Shown here piece by piece: positions 54,887 to 64,000 of a stretch of 64,000 nt of DNA. Origin of the DNA: Neoceratodus forsteri (lineage: Eukaryota > Chordata > Ceratodontiformes > Ceratodontidae); NCBI GenBank assembly GCA_016271365.2, contig CM057456.1:660017501-660081500 (forward strand), given 5' to 3'. The translations under genes were made by a program, and so were the position numbers. The first letter of the stretch is position 1. Every line of letters begins with the position of its first letter. A model generated the notes under the pieces. That model saw only the letters and a program-made list of their open reading frames with translations, searched no databases and was not told the DNA's origin.

Positions 54887-56813
54887 CTATGTGTTATGCC
54901 ACAAGACTTGACAGGTCACAAGCCCTTGATTATAAGCAACACAATTCAGAATGACCAATTACTGCACAAAGAAACATTTTATCAGTACAATATTAACATT
55001 TTGTAAATTTCCACTTTTTAGTTACCTATAACTCATCTTGTTTTTCCCTTGTCACTACTGTGCCTTGTAACTATGTTTGTTATTAATAATTATGAATTAT
55101 TAATTATGGATCCTCTTGTCTTCCCTCTCCTGAGACACACCTGGACATTAGACTTCAATTAGTGTGCCCTGCCTTCCCCGATATCAAATTCAAATTCCAC
55201 ATAAATAAATTAATAAAAATGGGGATTGTAGCTGCCACGATCTCCCTGCACATGCCTCCTTGAATACCTATTCTCTGCCAAAACCAAAAAAACGAAGCAT
55301 GTATTGAAGCAGTCTGTGGGGCTCACAGCTCCCTTCCATTATTTCCCTGCTCAAGACTCTTTCGAGCTCCAAACCTGAGACATGCTCAAGCTCCTTGCCT
55401 CCGCAATGCATCTGCCACAATCACCCTCTGTGCAGCTATCTTTGTCCTCAGTTCTGTCTGTTCTCCCACTGTCTCCTCTCCTCCATCTCCATTGTCATTT
55501 ATAGTTTTGTTGTCAACTTAAAAGTTGCTTTGCTGTCAATGCTGAGTTGCCACAGCCTTGTCCCTACTCCAAGTCACTGATGCCAAAGCAGCTAAACAGA
55601 GTTGTGCCAAAAAGACTGAGCCTTAAGAACCCTGCAGGTGTTGATTTCAGTCACTTCAGAGATTAAGTTTCCTAAAGCAACCTGCTGCAACTTCCCAGTA
55701 ATGTATATGACTCAAATCAAACCAAGCCAAAACTGTGCCAGCAAGAGCAAGTCCCACAAGTTAGTTCCCCTCAGGTGACTTATTAGCACCCATGGTCCAC
55801 TCAGTGCCAAACTCAAATCTTATTAAAGACTCATCAGTACACTACTCAGGTTACTGAACACTCACAGGCAGACCATGACCAGAGGCAACCACAGCTTAGT
55901 TTGTTTCTCCAATGTAATAAAACTAGTTATTTCTGCAGCACAAATGGCTTGGACACTGTAGCACGCAGAGGACTAGTCAACACAACATACCTGGTGTGGC
56001 CTGACTGATGTGAATGTAAATGTGATTAGTCCAGTCTGTCCTCTTGATTGTTTCCTCAAGATCACACAGGCGGCGGTGACATGACTCAGCCTTGCAGCAT
56101 GGCCCAGCATGGGAGGACTCCTCACAGTCACAGCAGGACCAAAGGCTCAACTAGCAGCAGCACTGACTGACCCTAGCTAATGGCTACACTGAAAACACCA
56201 GCAGCAGCATGTGACACTGCACTGAAGTTGAATCTGACTCTGGGTGGCCCCCTGTGGCCTGGTCAGACTCTCTCTCTCTCTACTTTTGTGTCTTTAGACA
56301 GAGACTCTTCTTCTTTGATAGACGAGACCAACCAACGGCACCGATGACTGACCGCCACAGCTCTCTCTCTTGTTCTCCTCCTCTACTCCTCGCCGATACC
56401 CAACCACACGCTCTGATGCCACGCACATGCACACACCGATTCCTGCTCCCCAGTAGCCACACCTCCAGAGGACCTCTGGTGGACATGATTGGCCGTGTGT
56501 GGTGGGGTCAGGGTGGATCAGAGGTGAAGCTGGAGCAGCTGTCGGAGAAACTGAGAGGCTTGCTTGCTCAGAGTGGCTGCGGATGGGGGTCATCACTCAC
56601 CAAGCTGACTCAGTGGGTCGGGTGGCTGACTGACTGCAAGGAGGGGGCTGCTTTTTGGGCAATTCGGCCCATCGGCGGCCGCCCAGTACAGCCGGAATCA
56701 AAGAAAGTAACTGTAAATAAGTTAAAAGTGGGGGCCCTCCTGAACCTTGGGGGCCTACGCCATGGCGTAATTTGCATACAGGTTAATCCAGCCATGCCCA
56801 TACAAAAGTAAAT
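54887..56813 (+). other. Intron, no gene seen
   Basis: Mixed composition. A 185-codon plus-strand frame at 56254-56811 has no recognisable motif, no splice support and biased C/T-rich codons. No element recognised. Confidence 0.45.
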
Positions 56814-57158
56814 TTAACATGATATAGGCCCTAAAAAGGAACCTGGCACCCATAAAACTTGCCTTGTAAAGAGAAGGACTTCTTTTAAATACCTCCCTGC
56901 CCCAGAAAGTACCTTATGCTGAAGCATTTGGGCCATAGCAATTAATAAGGTTGAGAGGGAGCTATTGACCCTCAGGAGGAGGGTAATCATTAACAATGAG
57001 TTTTGCCCCCTCACATCAAAACATGCTACTGTATCACAGCTTGGCATTTCTACTTCAAAGTCCTTCAGGAAAGGACACATCACCTTGCCCCCTGCCCCCT
57101 CAATACTTAGAGAACAAGCAGCAATAAACAATAACAGTAATACAGTTAGGGACTCCAT
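56814..57158 (-). CDS. Hypothetical 114-aa ORF with signal-peptide-like start
   Basis: The minus-strand ORF begins M-E-S-L-T-V-L-L-L-L-F-I-A-A-C-S-L-S, a good signal-peptide pattern with a hydrophobic core and small residues near a possible cleavage site around residue 20. A segment with two cysteines (C-P-F and C-D-T-V-A-C) follows, then a leucine-rich stretch with one N-S-S site. A TATA-like ttataaac lies about 30 bases upstream on the minus strand (near 57184-57192). I do not recognise the family. It may be a fragment of an endogenous retroelement envelope, a host secreted-protein pseudogene, or chance. There is no neighbouring coding support. Confidence 0.3.
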   Translation of the reverse strand: MESLTVLLLLFIAACSLSIEGAGGKVMCPFLKDFEVEMPSCDTVACFDVRGQNSLLMITLLLRVNSSLSTLLIAMAQMLQHKVLSGAGRYLKEVLLFTRQVLWVPGSFLGPISC

Positions 57159-57484
57159 TGTTGCTGTAATCTCACAGAGTTCCGTTTATAAGCAGTAGAA
57201 GAGCTGGGCAAAACAGCAACGACCAGGACCAGTGGTATACAGTTAGGAGACAGTGAAGGATAATAATCATGAACAACAAGAACCTCAGACCCTTTAGATC
57301 CAGAGTTCAGGATAACTCTATGACATGTAAACAAATTGAAACTTCTAAAATCAGCTGATAGTCTGGGAGCACACATCTACAAAAAATATTCTGTAGTTTA
57401 AACATTTTAAAAGAACAGAAAAGCTAAATGTGAATATGTTAATATTATACAGATACAATTAAAACAAGTGAAAATCATCTATGT
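57159..57484 (+). other. Intron, no gene seen
   Basis: AT-rich; nothing recognised beyond the possible promoter-like bases next to the minus-strand ORF. Confidence 0.4.
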
Positions 57485-57497
57485 CCTAGCAACTTAA

Positions 57498-57665
57498 GAT
57501 GGATAGAGGTGTGAAGAAATAAAACTTTGCCAGTGAAGTTCACGCAAAGCGATGAAAATTTGCACTTCGCAGAGCTTTGTAAAGCTTCCCCAGACCTGAG
57601 AAACTTCGACTTCACCTGAATTGCAAAGTTTTTGCCGTGAAGTGTGGAATTTCATCCACTTCCAG
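57498..57665. mobile_element. Possible small MITE with aactttgc motifs
   Basis: Left: atggatagaggtgtgaagaa then aaactttgcc. Right, read inverted: gtggatgaaattccacactt then cacggcaaaaactttgc. Similar order in opposite orientation suggests terminal inverted repeats of a roughly 165-bp element, but the indels between the arms are large. Confidence 0.35.
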
Positions 57666-58479
57666 ACAGCAATCTGGCTCCAGTGAGATCTTACACATAT
57701 CTGCCTTGAGAGAAGCTCCACTCCTGCTCTTCACAGAGGCAAAAGCAAATCCAGTTGGCCAATTCAGGCCATCAGTCAGGACAAACAGTCCTGGAGGTCA
57801 GTTATATGACAGGCAATTGGCTGCTACAAATGCACCTGCATTAGCGAATCCACCTCTAGTCCATGAGCCTCTGTTGCTCCCTGAGTTGGAAAACATGCCT
57901 GTTTGGTGGGCATCCTACCCTTCGACCATGTTGCCATGGCAATGCAGGTCAACAGTAGCTGAACATGGCTGTTGTTTTGTAGTTCCAGAGGCAGTCTTTA
58001 CCAAAGTCTTCATTTACACAAAGTACGCAGTTCAAACATCATATCACTCCTCAAGTCAGTCCTGTACAGGTGCATACTCACATCCGACGCAGTCGCTCAG
58101 TAGCTCTAGTGACTCCAAGTCCAACTGTTGCCATGCCAGTGTCAGCTCTGGTGGCGACAGTGAACGTCTTTGATGCACAAGCAAGCAAGGGAGCCTTAAA
58201 GGCATAGTAACTCACAAGGGAGTTACACTCAGTTTAAATTTTATACAAATTTTAGCTTTTTTTTTTAAAGTGAGATTAAGGTGGTGACTCAGTGAGTCAT
58301 CTTCTTGATCATATTACTTTAATTATATAATTATTCAATTATTGGTGCAATGTGTTTATATAAATGAATATGTTTTGAGATGGACTTCATCTTTTGGAAG
58401 AGCAAACTCCTCCAAGCAGTTTCCTTTTCAGAGTCCAAAGGTCATGCTGGTTATTGCTGAGCTTTGTAGGGAATTAACT
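57666..58479 (+). other. Intron, no gene seen
   Basis: An open frame of 178 codons (57637-58173) has no motif. A T run is at 58258-58266. No element recognised. Confidence 0.4.
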
Positions 58480-61430
58480 CCTCACTTCAGTTTACACAGG
58501 TCCCACTGCCCAGACCCACGCACACCATCAACACTTTATTCATTAAACTCTCCCTCGCCCACACCTGCCCCATATTTATTGCTGGATCCTACTGCTTTCC
58601 TGACTCAAGTATGCCCTCTATTTTGGAACACCTGAACACCCTTACAACACTGGCCGCTGGGGGTGAGTTACATATCCTCTGTGATTTCAACCAAAACTGT
58701 CTCTCAAGTAGTAGTTCCAAGCTGCAGAATCAGGCGGCAGCATTAAACCTGTCTCAACTTATCATCAAGCCCACACGTCTTAACCATAATTCACCTAACC
58801 GCTCTCTCCTGGACTGGCCCCTTACCTCGCACCCACATCTTGTATTCACCTCAGGACTGTTACAGGACTCCCTAAGTGACCATCACATGATCTACTCAGT
58901 TAGGAAAATCCATTGTCCTAAGTCCCCCCCCTGAACCATCCTTACCAGATCCTTCAAATCCTTGAACCTTGCATCTCTCCTACATGATCTGTCTAACATA
59001 GATTGGTCTTTTATCCCCAGGGCTAATTCTGTCGACTCCGCCTGTGAGTTTTTCAAGGCCAGATTCACCGCTGTCTAGAACTCAAATGCCCCTCTCAAAC
59101 GAGCTTGGGTGAGGGGTGCCCACCTGCCATGGATTTCTATGGACATGATGACCCTCTTCACAGACAGGGATGAGGCCTGGAAGAATTTCAAGGTCTCTGG
59201 CTCTCCGGTGCACCAACAAAAGTATCGTGTCCTATGTAATGACTGTACTAGACAAAATCATAGCTCAAAGGCTAAATACTTCAGTGACACTTTCAACACT
59301 TACCTAAGCCAGCCATCAAAATTTTGGAAGGTGGTTTAATCTCTCTTCACCCCTCTCAGCCCCCCACCTCTGCTCGAAATGTAGGCAGCTCCATGATTAC
59401 AAACCCACTTGAAGTGACCTCTCACTTCAATTCCTTCTTTACTGAATGCACCTCTTCACTTTTGGTCTCCCTCAATCCGGACTCCCCAACCCCAACTCTC
59501 CAACACCACCCCCCAACAAAGTTCCCCCAGCTGGCACACCCTTTGCCTTCCATCTAAGTTCCCCTGCTGAAGTCCACAAAGCCCTACTTGCCCTTAATCC
59601 CGTCAAGGGCAAATGCCCTACTGGCCTGGACTCCAAATTGTTATACTTGTTGGCTCCAGCCATAGCTGTCCCACTGGCATCACTCTATAACCCCTCATTC
59701 TCTCTAGCCGCTATCCCCAAAGAGTGGAAGCACACCACAGTCATCCCACTTCCTAAAGAGGAAGACCCCTCTGCTCCAGGTAATTACCACCCGATTTCCC
59801 TCCTACCTCTCTTGGCTAAAATCCAGGAACACCTAATCCTCTCACAACTCTCCTTCTGTTTTCATTCCTCTTCTTTTTTCACACCTTTCCAGTCTGGCTT
59901 TAGGAAGTCCCACTCCACCACCACCTCTCTCCTAAGACTCACTGATTCCATCCTCACTGGTATGGATAGAGGCCATATTACCTCTGCCATTTTTGTCGAC
60001 CTGGCTAAAGCCTTCGACACTGTTTCCCACTCACTTCTTCTATCTAAGCTCTTTCTCGCAGGGCTCTCAAGCATGGCCACCAGTTGGTCTCATTCCTACC
60101 TGATAGGCAGATCCCAATCCATCAGAATTGGCAACGCCACCTCTGCTTCCCTCCCTGTTATCTCTGGTGTACCGCAAGGCTCTGTCCTTGGCCCACTTCT
60201 GTTCTCCATCTTCCTCAATGACCTGCCCTCTGTATACCCTCACACATCCATTCACATGTATGCGGATGATACAGTACTGTACACATCTGGCCCCTCGACC
60301 TCTGATATAGTGACCAGACGCCAGCAGGACTTCAATGCAGTTCAACGCTGATTTCACTCAAATCAGCTCTTTCTCAACGCCAGGAAAACTGTCTCTATGA
60401 CCTTCGGCACAAGGAAGAGACTTTCAAGGCAGCCCTCCACCCCCTCCTTCCACATCCTGGATGGGACTACTCTTGAGACTTGCACCTCCTGCAGATATCA
60501 TGGGGTCTGGCTTGACCAACACCTAGACTTATCCACACATATTGATGCCATCCACAAAAAGCTTCGCCCCAAGCTAGGCGCTTTGTACTGTAATCGTGGT
60601 TGCATGCCACTGCCGGCTCTCCGTGCCATTGTGCAGATGATGATTCTCCCCATCTTTGACTATGGGGATGTAGTCTATAGTGCCATCCCTAAGTCCACTC
60701 TAGCCAGACTGGACCCCCTCTTCCATTCCTTCTGTTGCTTTGCCCTTGACTGTACTCCAAACACCCATCACTGTGTCCTATACCTCAACTTAGACCTCCC
60801 CTCATTGCAGGACCAGTGTCACTCCCATAGCACCAGTTTCACAGCCAAATACTGGATGCAGTCCCTCCTTCCATATCTCACCTCTGTCCTCTCGGCCCCT
60901 GCCTTCCAGGGGCTATGCACTGAGGAAAAACAACTCGCGTCAACTGTCCATTCCACTCATATCAACCTCGACAGGCCAGGCAGCATTCATATATCGCATG
61001 CCTAAACTCTGGAACTCACTTCCCTATGATATCTGGCACACCTACTCCAGTCAGCATCTCAATTCTCAAAAAAACACTTCTAGCCCATCTGCTCATGCAC
61101 CCATGCGAGCTTACGACCAGGTAATCAGGACCACCTGAAATAGGGGTGAACCCTTACTATGTACTGCTCCTTTATTTTTCCTGTCATATGCCTTGCCACT
61201 GTAATATAACCTGTAACTATATCCTACCGTCAAATGCCTTGTACAACTGCCTGTAGAACTGCACTTTACCGTGTATGTTTATCTTGTATGTCTATCTTGT
61301 CATGTGTCTGAACATGTAAAATATATCTATACTCCCTCTCACCCTACCCCCAGGGCACAACTGGAATCAAGCAGTAGTCTGCTCTGCATGCCTTCCTGGT
61401 AAAACCTTTAAATAAATAAATTTAAAAAGG
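58480..61430 (+). mobile_element. Jockey-superfamily LINE (L2/Rex1-like), 5'-truncated
   Basis: Endonuclease coding starts near 58480, RT and C-terminal domain follow, and the 3' end is cttcctggtaaaacctttaa then ataaataaattt at about 61400-61425. It differs in sequence from the two LINEs at 49268-54600, so a third family is present. It ends about 440 bases before the PKD1L1 exon at 61873. Confidence 0.87.
58610..61005 (+). pseudogene. LINE ORF2: endonuclease and reverse transcriptase
   Basis: 58611-58934 gives L-H-I-L-C-D-F-N (endonuclease G-D-F-N-like) and D-S-L-S-D-H-H-M-I-Y. 59446-60351 is a 301-codon frame with N-Y-H-P-I-S-L-L-P-L-L-A-K, F-Q-S-G-F-R-K-S-H-S-T, F-V-D-L-A-K-A-F-D-T-V, G-V-P-Q-G-S-V-L-G-P and the catalytic M-Y-A-D-D-T-V-L-Y near 60256-60282. 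A stop at 60349 is followed by the same frame at 60397-61005, with L-G-A-L-Y-C-N-R-G and I-F-D-Y-G-D-V-V-Y. Mutations are few, so this is a moderately young copy that is nonetheless inactive. Confidence 0.88.
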
Positions 61431-61439
61431 CAGAGTAAG

Positions 61440-61775
61440 GGCTTAATGAATGTTACACGGGACGTAAGTTCAGCAGAGGAGCCGATAGACTAAGAAAGCT
61501 CAGTCTAAAGCTTGTTTCAACATAGAATGTGGTGCTACTAGACTAGAGGGCCTTTGCGTGAGGATGTAAGGGAGGGACTGGGGTGTATGGCACAAAGAGC
61601 TCAGAGATGTACTGTAGACAGCACACAGCATCACTCTGTTTAGATCAGGCTGTATAATTTCACCAGCAGCCAGCACAGCTTGTGCAGCACTGTTCTAATA
61701 TAGTCAGTGCAACTAGTTTTTGCTAACGTCTAGACTGTAGCATTCTGCATCAGCTTCAGGTTATGGGGGCGGAAA
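61440..61775 (-). mobile_element. LINE 3' region (L2-like), minus strand
   Basis: ccagcagccagcacagcttg, gtgcagcactgttctaatat, ctagactgtagcattctgca and tcagcttcaggtt follow the order seen in vertebrate L2/Rex1 3' regions on the reverse strand. The matching part of the copy at 24955-25440 stops just before this segment. Old fragment, not coding. Confidence 0.6.
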
Positions 61776-61872
61776 CAGGGGGTTCATATAATAAATAGCT
61801 TGTCAGAAAAATCAGACAGCCTTTCCATGCTTAGAACTGTTTCATGAGATGTCTCTTTCTGATTTGGCACAG

Positions 61873-62054
61873 GTTCAGATTGCCGGGAATATTGTTTACA
61901 GTAATTACACCGTGCCAATGGTAGTGATCCCTACACCACCAGTCAGCGTGATTGTAGGAGGAACCAATCTGTTCCTTGCCAAGAGGGCAGATTCCATGAT
62001 AACACTGAATGGGTCGGCATCCTATGATCCCGATGATCCCAGAGCAGCCCTAAG
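61873..62054 (+). CDS. PKD1L1: PKD1L1 exon: REJ module, second part
   Basis: 182 bp: phase 0 entry after ttggcacag, 60 codons, then two bases (AG). The protein V-Q-I-A-G-N-I-V-Y-S-N-Y-T-V continues the REJ sequence directly from A-I-A-R of the preceding exon. It then has P-P-V-S-V-I-V-G-G-T-N-L-F, L-N-G-S and S-Y-D-P-D-D-P, the typical REJ segment before its second conserved tryptophan/cysteine region. There are glycosylation sites at N-Y-T and N-G-S. The donor CTAAG|GTGAGC is strong. Exit phase matches the exon at 63323. Confidence 0.94.
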
Positions 62055-62714
62055 GTGAGCTCCGCTTTCTCCTGACAGTTCTGCATGGTCTACTTTCATG
62101 GTATTTGCATTTATAGTACAGATGAGCAAGTCCATCCACTACACCGTATGGAGTTTTCATGCAAAGTAGAAAAAGATGCACATTTTTTGCTTAGTCTTCA
62201 TCACAAAGGGCATGAGTTGGGACTTTGTGTAATCATGCAGTGGTGAAATTTCACAGGAGAAGTCCATGCTAGAAAGCAGGTCACATGGGTGATTTCTTGT
62301 TCAAAAGGATGGTCACTCTGCTGTAGAATGTGCTCCTTGGGGAGAGGGGGCATGCATGCACAGTCAGAGAGTGGCAGCAGGATTCAGATGTGTTTGTCTG
62401 ATTTCTGAGCAAATCATTCAGATTAGGTTGAAAACAGCGGTTACTACAGAAATATTTGCTAGATTTCAGTGCTGAGACTTTGTAGAAAGGACTCAAGAAG
62501 GTTACAGCTGATGTGGTGGGAGGGTCTGTGTGGGTTGCCCTAAGCTTGACTTAATCTCGTATCATTTTAAGGGTAGCATCGGGGCAGAAGGGGGAACTGG
62601 GTGCTTTGAAATAAGGGGATGATGGTTTACTGTTTTGAACTGGGGCGGGGCTGGGAGGGATGATGAGATTGAGATTGCTGCCAGGGTGGGGGAATGGATA
62701 AGCATACTTGCAGC
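62055..62714 (+). other. Intron, no gene seen
   Basis: First half of a 1.27-kb intron. G-rich runs near 62640-62695; nothing recognised. Confidence 0.5.
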
Positions 62715-63275
62715 TTGCCGGCCCGGTGGCACTGAGGGTTGAGGCGCTGGACGCCACACCTCGCGGCATGCTGGCGACCAGGGTTCGGGAACGGACCCAG
62801 GTCGGCGGGGCTCAGCAGGGGAGAGGAAGGATTAAGCGTCCCATGAGAGCTCTCCTTCCTCTGGGGTGGGTAGGGGCATTGCATCACTCTGCAGTGGCAC
62901 CTGGCAGAGGTCAGGGGCACTGCGAGGGTGTGCACAGTCAAGGGGGAGCGCGGCGGGCATCAGCACGTTAGTGCACTGATGCCATTGCATAACCAGCTCC
63001 GTGGGGAAAAAACATGGTGGAAAATTGTAGGGCTATTGTGGCGGCTGATGGCCGTGCCCTGCAGCCCTGGACATAAGACGTGCGCCCCCCAAGTCCCAGG
63101 TTTCCAGGTCCCCGAGGAGGGGTTTCCATGTGCCGGGCTTGTGTGGGAAGAGCGTGTCGTGGACCAGACCTGGTCCAGGAGTGCAGGTGCCGGTGGGTCC
63201 GGACGACTTGCCACCTGCTCCGCAGTGAAGGAGAGGATAAATAATGACTTGATAAAAAAAAAAAAAAAAAAAAAA
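62715..63275 (+). mobile_element. tRNA-derived SINE, plus-strand copy near exon
   Basis: The head gccggcccggtggcactgag starts near 62717, with a B-box-like ggttcgggaacgg near 62780. The GC-rich body is 70-80% like the copy at 26401-26945 by eye, and the copy ends in a 22-base A run (63254-63275). The tail ends 47 bases before the next exon, so the branch point and acceptor tract of that exon must lie within 63276-63322. No clear TSD. Confidence 0.88.
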
Positions 63276-63322
63276 GAGAGATGAAGGTTTGTTTATGACC
63301 TCAGTTTATTTTTCACCAACAG

Positions 63323-63544
63323 GTTCTATTTTAGTTGTGCAGCAGTGAGTGGCCTTTCATCATCATGCTTTAGCTCAGGGGTGCTCAGCCCCCTGGACAG
63401 CAACACCCCCATTATCACACTGCAAGCTGCCCTCTTTAACAGTGCTTTTGACCAGTATGTGTTCACATTGACTGTGGGTAGTGGCAAGCGGAACTCGGCG
63501 GCTGCACAAGTGTTTGTGAACATCGTGTCAAGTTCGTCTCAGCG
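63323..63544 (+). CDS. PKD1L1: PKD1L1 exon: REJ module, third part
   Basis: 222 bp: one base completes an arginine codon, then 73 codons and two bases. R-F-Y-F-S-C-A-A-V-S matches the REJ F-x-W-x-C position, here with F in place of the usual W. It continues through S-S-C-F-S-S-G and S-A-F-D-Q-Y-V-F-T-L-T-V-G-S-G to V-F-V-N-I-V-S-S-S. The acceptor is tttcaccaacag and the donor CAGCG|GTAAGG. REJ continues beyond the window. The short acceptor-side spacing after the SINE is noted separately. Confidence 0.93.
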
Positions 63545-64000
63545 GTAAGGTTTCCAATTATTTATTTTTTCCATCAGGTATGCAACAATGTCACTGCAGT
63601 AAAACAGTTACGTGTCTTTATTCTAAAGTGGAAATGGTACATAAAATAACTCCACAAGGTCTATAATGGAAAGTGTTCAGTATTTTTTTACTTCTCTCAC
63701 CTAATTCATGTTAGCAGAAGTTTTGGTGGCACATTAAGATTTCGTAGCATTTCACTTTGTGCATAGTAGGTACTAGTGCAGCAAGTCTAAACCTGCAGTT
63801 CTAAGCTGGAAAAGCTAAATGTTAATAGTGCAAGGAGCTGTTTTCTAGTAGCAGTTTTATATTTCAGTTTGCTGACTGAGAAGGAGACTTCTAGAGGGGC
63901 TTGTTTTGAGGGACCTCTGGGCTGGGATTTCAGCCTGGGTGGGGAAACCACAGTGAGGCCCAGAAGGAACTGGTGGTAGCCAAGAGGTTTAAGATCCAGC
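63545..64000 (+). other. Intron after last visible exon
   Basis: Unique-looking intron to the window edge. No further exon or element recognised. Confidence 0.5.

Noticed and set aside
56254..56811. 185-codon plus-strand ORF
   Set aside because: No motif, signal or splice support; C/T-rich composition can keep such a frame open by chance.
57637..58173. 178-codon plus-strand ORF
   Set aside because: No recognisable domain and no repeat or host-gene context to support it.
2745..63544. Assignment of the exons to PKD1 or PKDREJ
   Set aside because: PKD1 has many PKD repeats largely in one giant exon, and PKDREJ lacks PKD domains before REJ; the exon layout here fits PKD1L1 better.

Overview
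This is vertebrate nuclear DNA, not a compact microbial genome. Six short plus-strand exons with AG/GT splice sites and matching intron phases sit in introns of up to about 29 kb that are packed with transposable elements. Translated together the exons read as the end of one PKD domain, a second PKD domain and the start of an REJ module. This order, and the tight spacing of two PKD domains directly before REJ, fits PKD1L1 (polycystin-1-like 1), the ciliary partner of polycystin-2. Exons lie at 2745-2913, 31830-32069, 34342-34474, 47343-47546, 61873-62054 and 63323-63544. The window is a middle slice of the gene, with neither end present.

The host is probably a large-genome, repeat-rich vertebrate. 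It carries tyrosine-recombinase retrotransposons (DIRS) alongside CR1, L2-like and Rex1-like LINEs, a V-SINE-like tRNA SINE, hAT, TTAA-type and pogo-like DNA transposons, and many satellites. That mix points to an amphibian or another non-mammalian vertebrate, but the species cannot be read from the sequence.

Layout: 1-2160, two abutting satellites. 2745-2913, exon. 3620-9080, a CR1 fragment, a fold-back repeat and a decayed minus-strand DIRS element. 9381-11845, DNA transposons, one nested in another. 12990-18620, a long CR1 copy, a minus-strand CR1 piece, a 68-bp satellite and a LINE tail. 18858-26945, SINEs (two with clear 16-bp target duplications), a hAT element and a LINE tail. 27061-30715, a Crypton-like fragment, a second CR1, a second fold-back copy and a 54-bp minisatellite. 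31830-34474, two exons. 35170-37772, a GGATCC-rich satellite with a 250-bp higher-order period, then SINEs. 37860-47180, a DIRS-type ORF1 fragment, a CR1 fragment and a nearly full-length plus-strand DIRS element with inverted terminal repeats and an internal complementary region; it ends about 160 bp before the exon at 47343. 47694-61775, a small tandem repeat, a Rex1-like LINE split at its catalytic motif by an L2-like LINE, a pogo-like MITE and a third LINE. 61873-63544, two exons with a SINE whose poly-A ends 47 bp before the last exon.

The only host gene supported is PKD1L1. All other coding signal is transposon-derived and nearly all of it is broken. I found no clearly new biological system. 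The items most worth checking are the dispersed fold-back repeat, the roughly 550-bp SINE family, the DIRS element with an unidentified insertion in its recombinase gene, and a minus-strand ORF with a signal-peptide-like start at 56814-57158.
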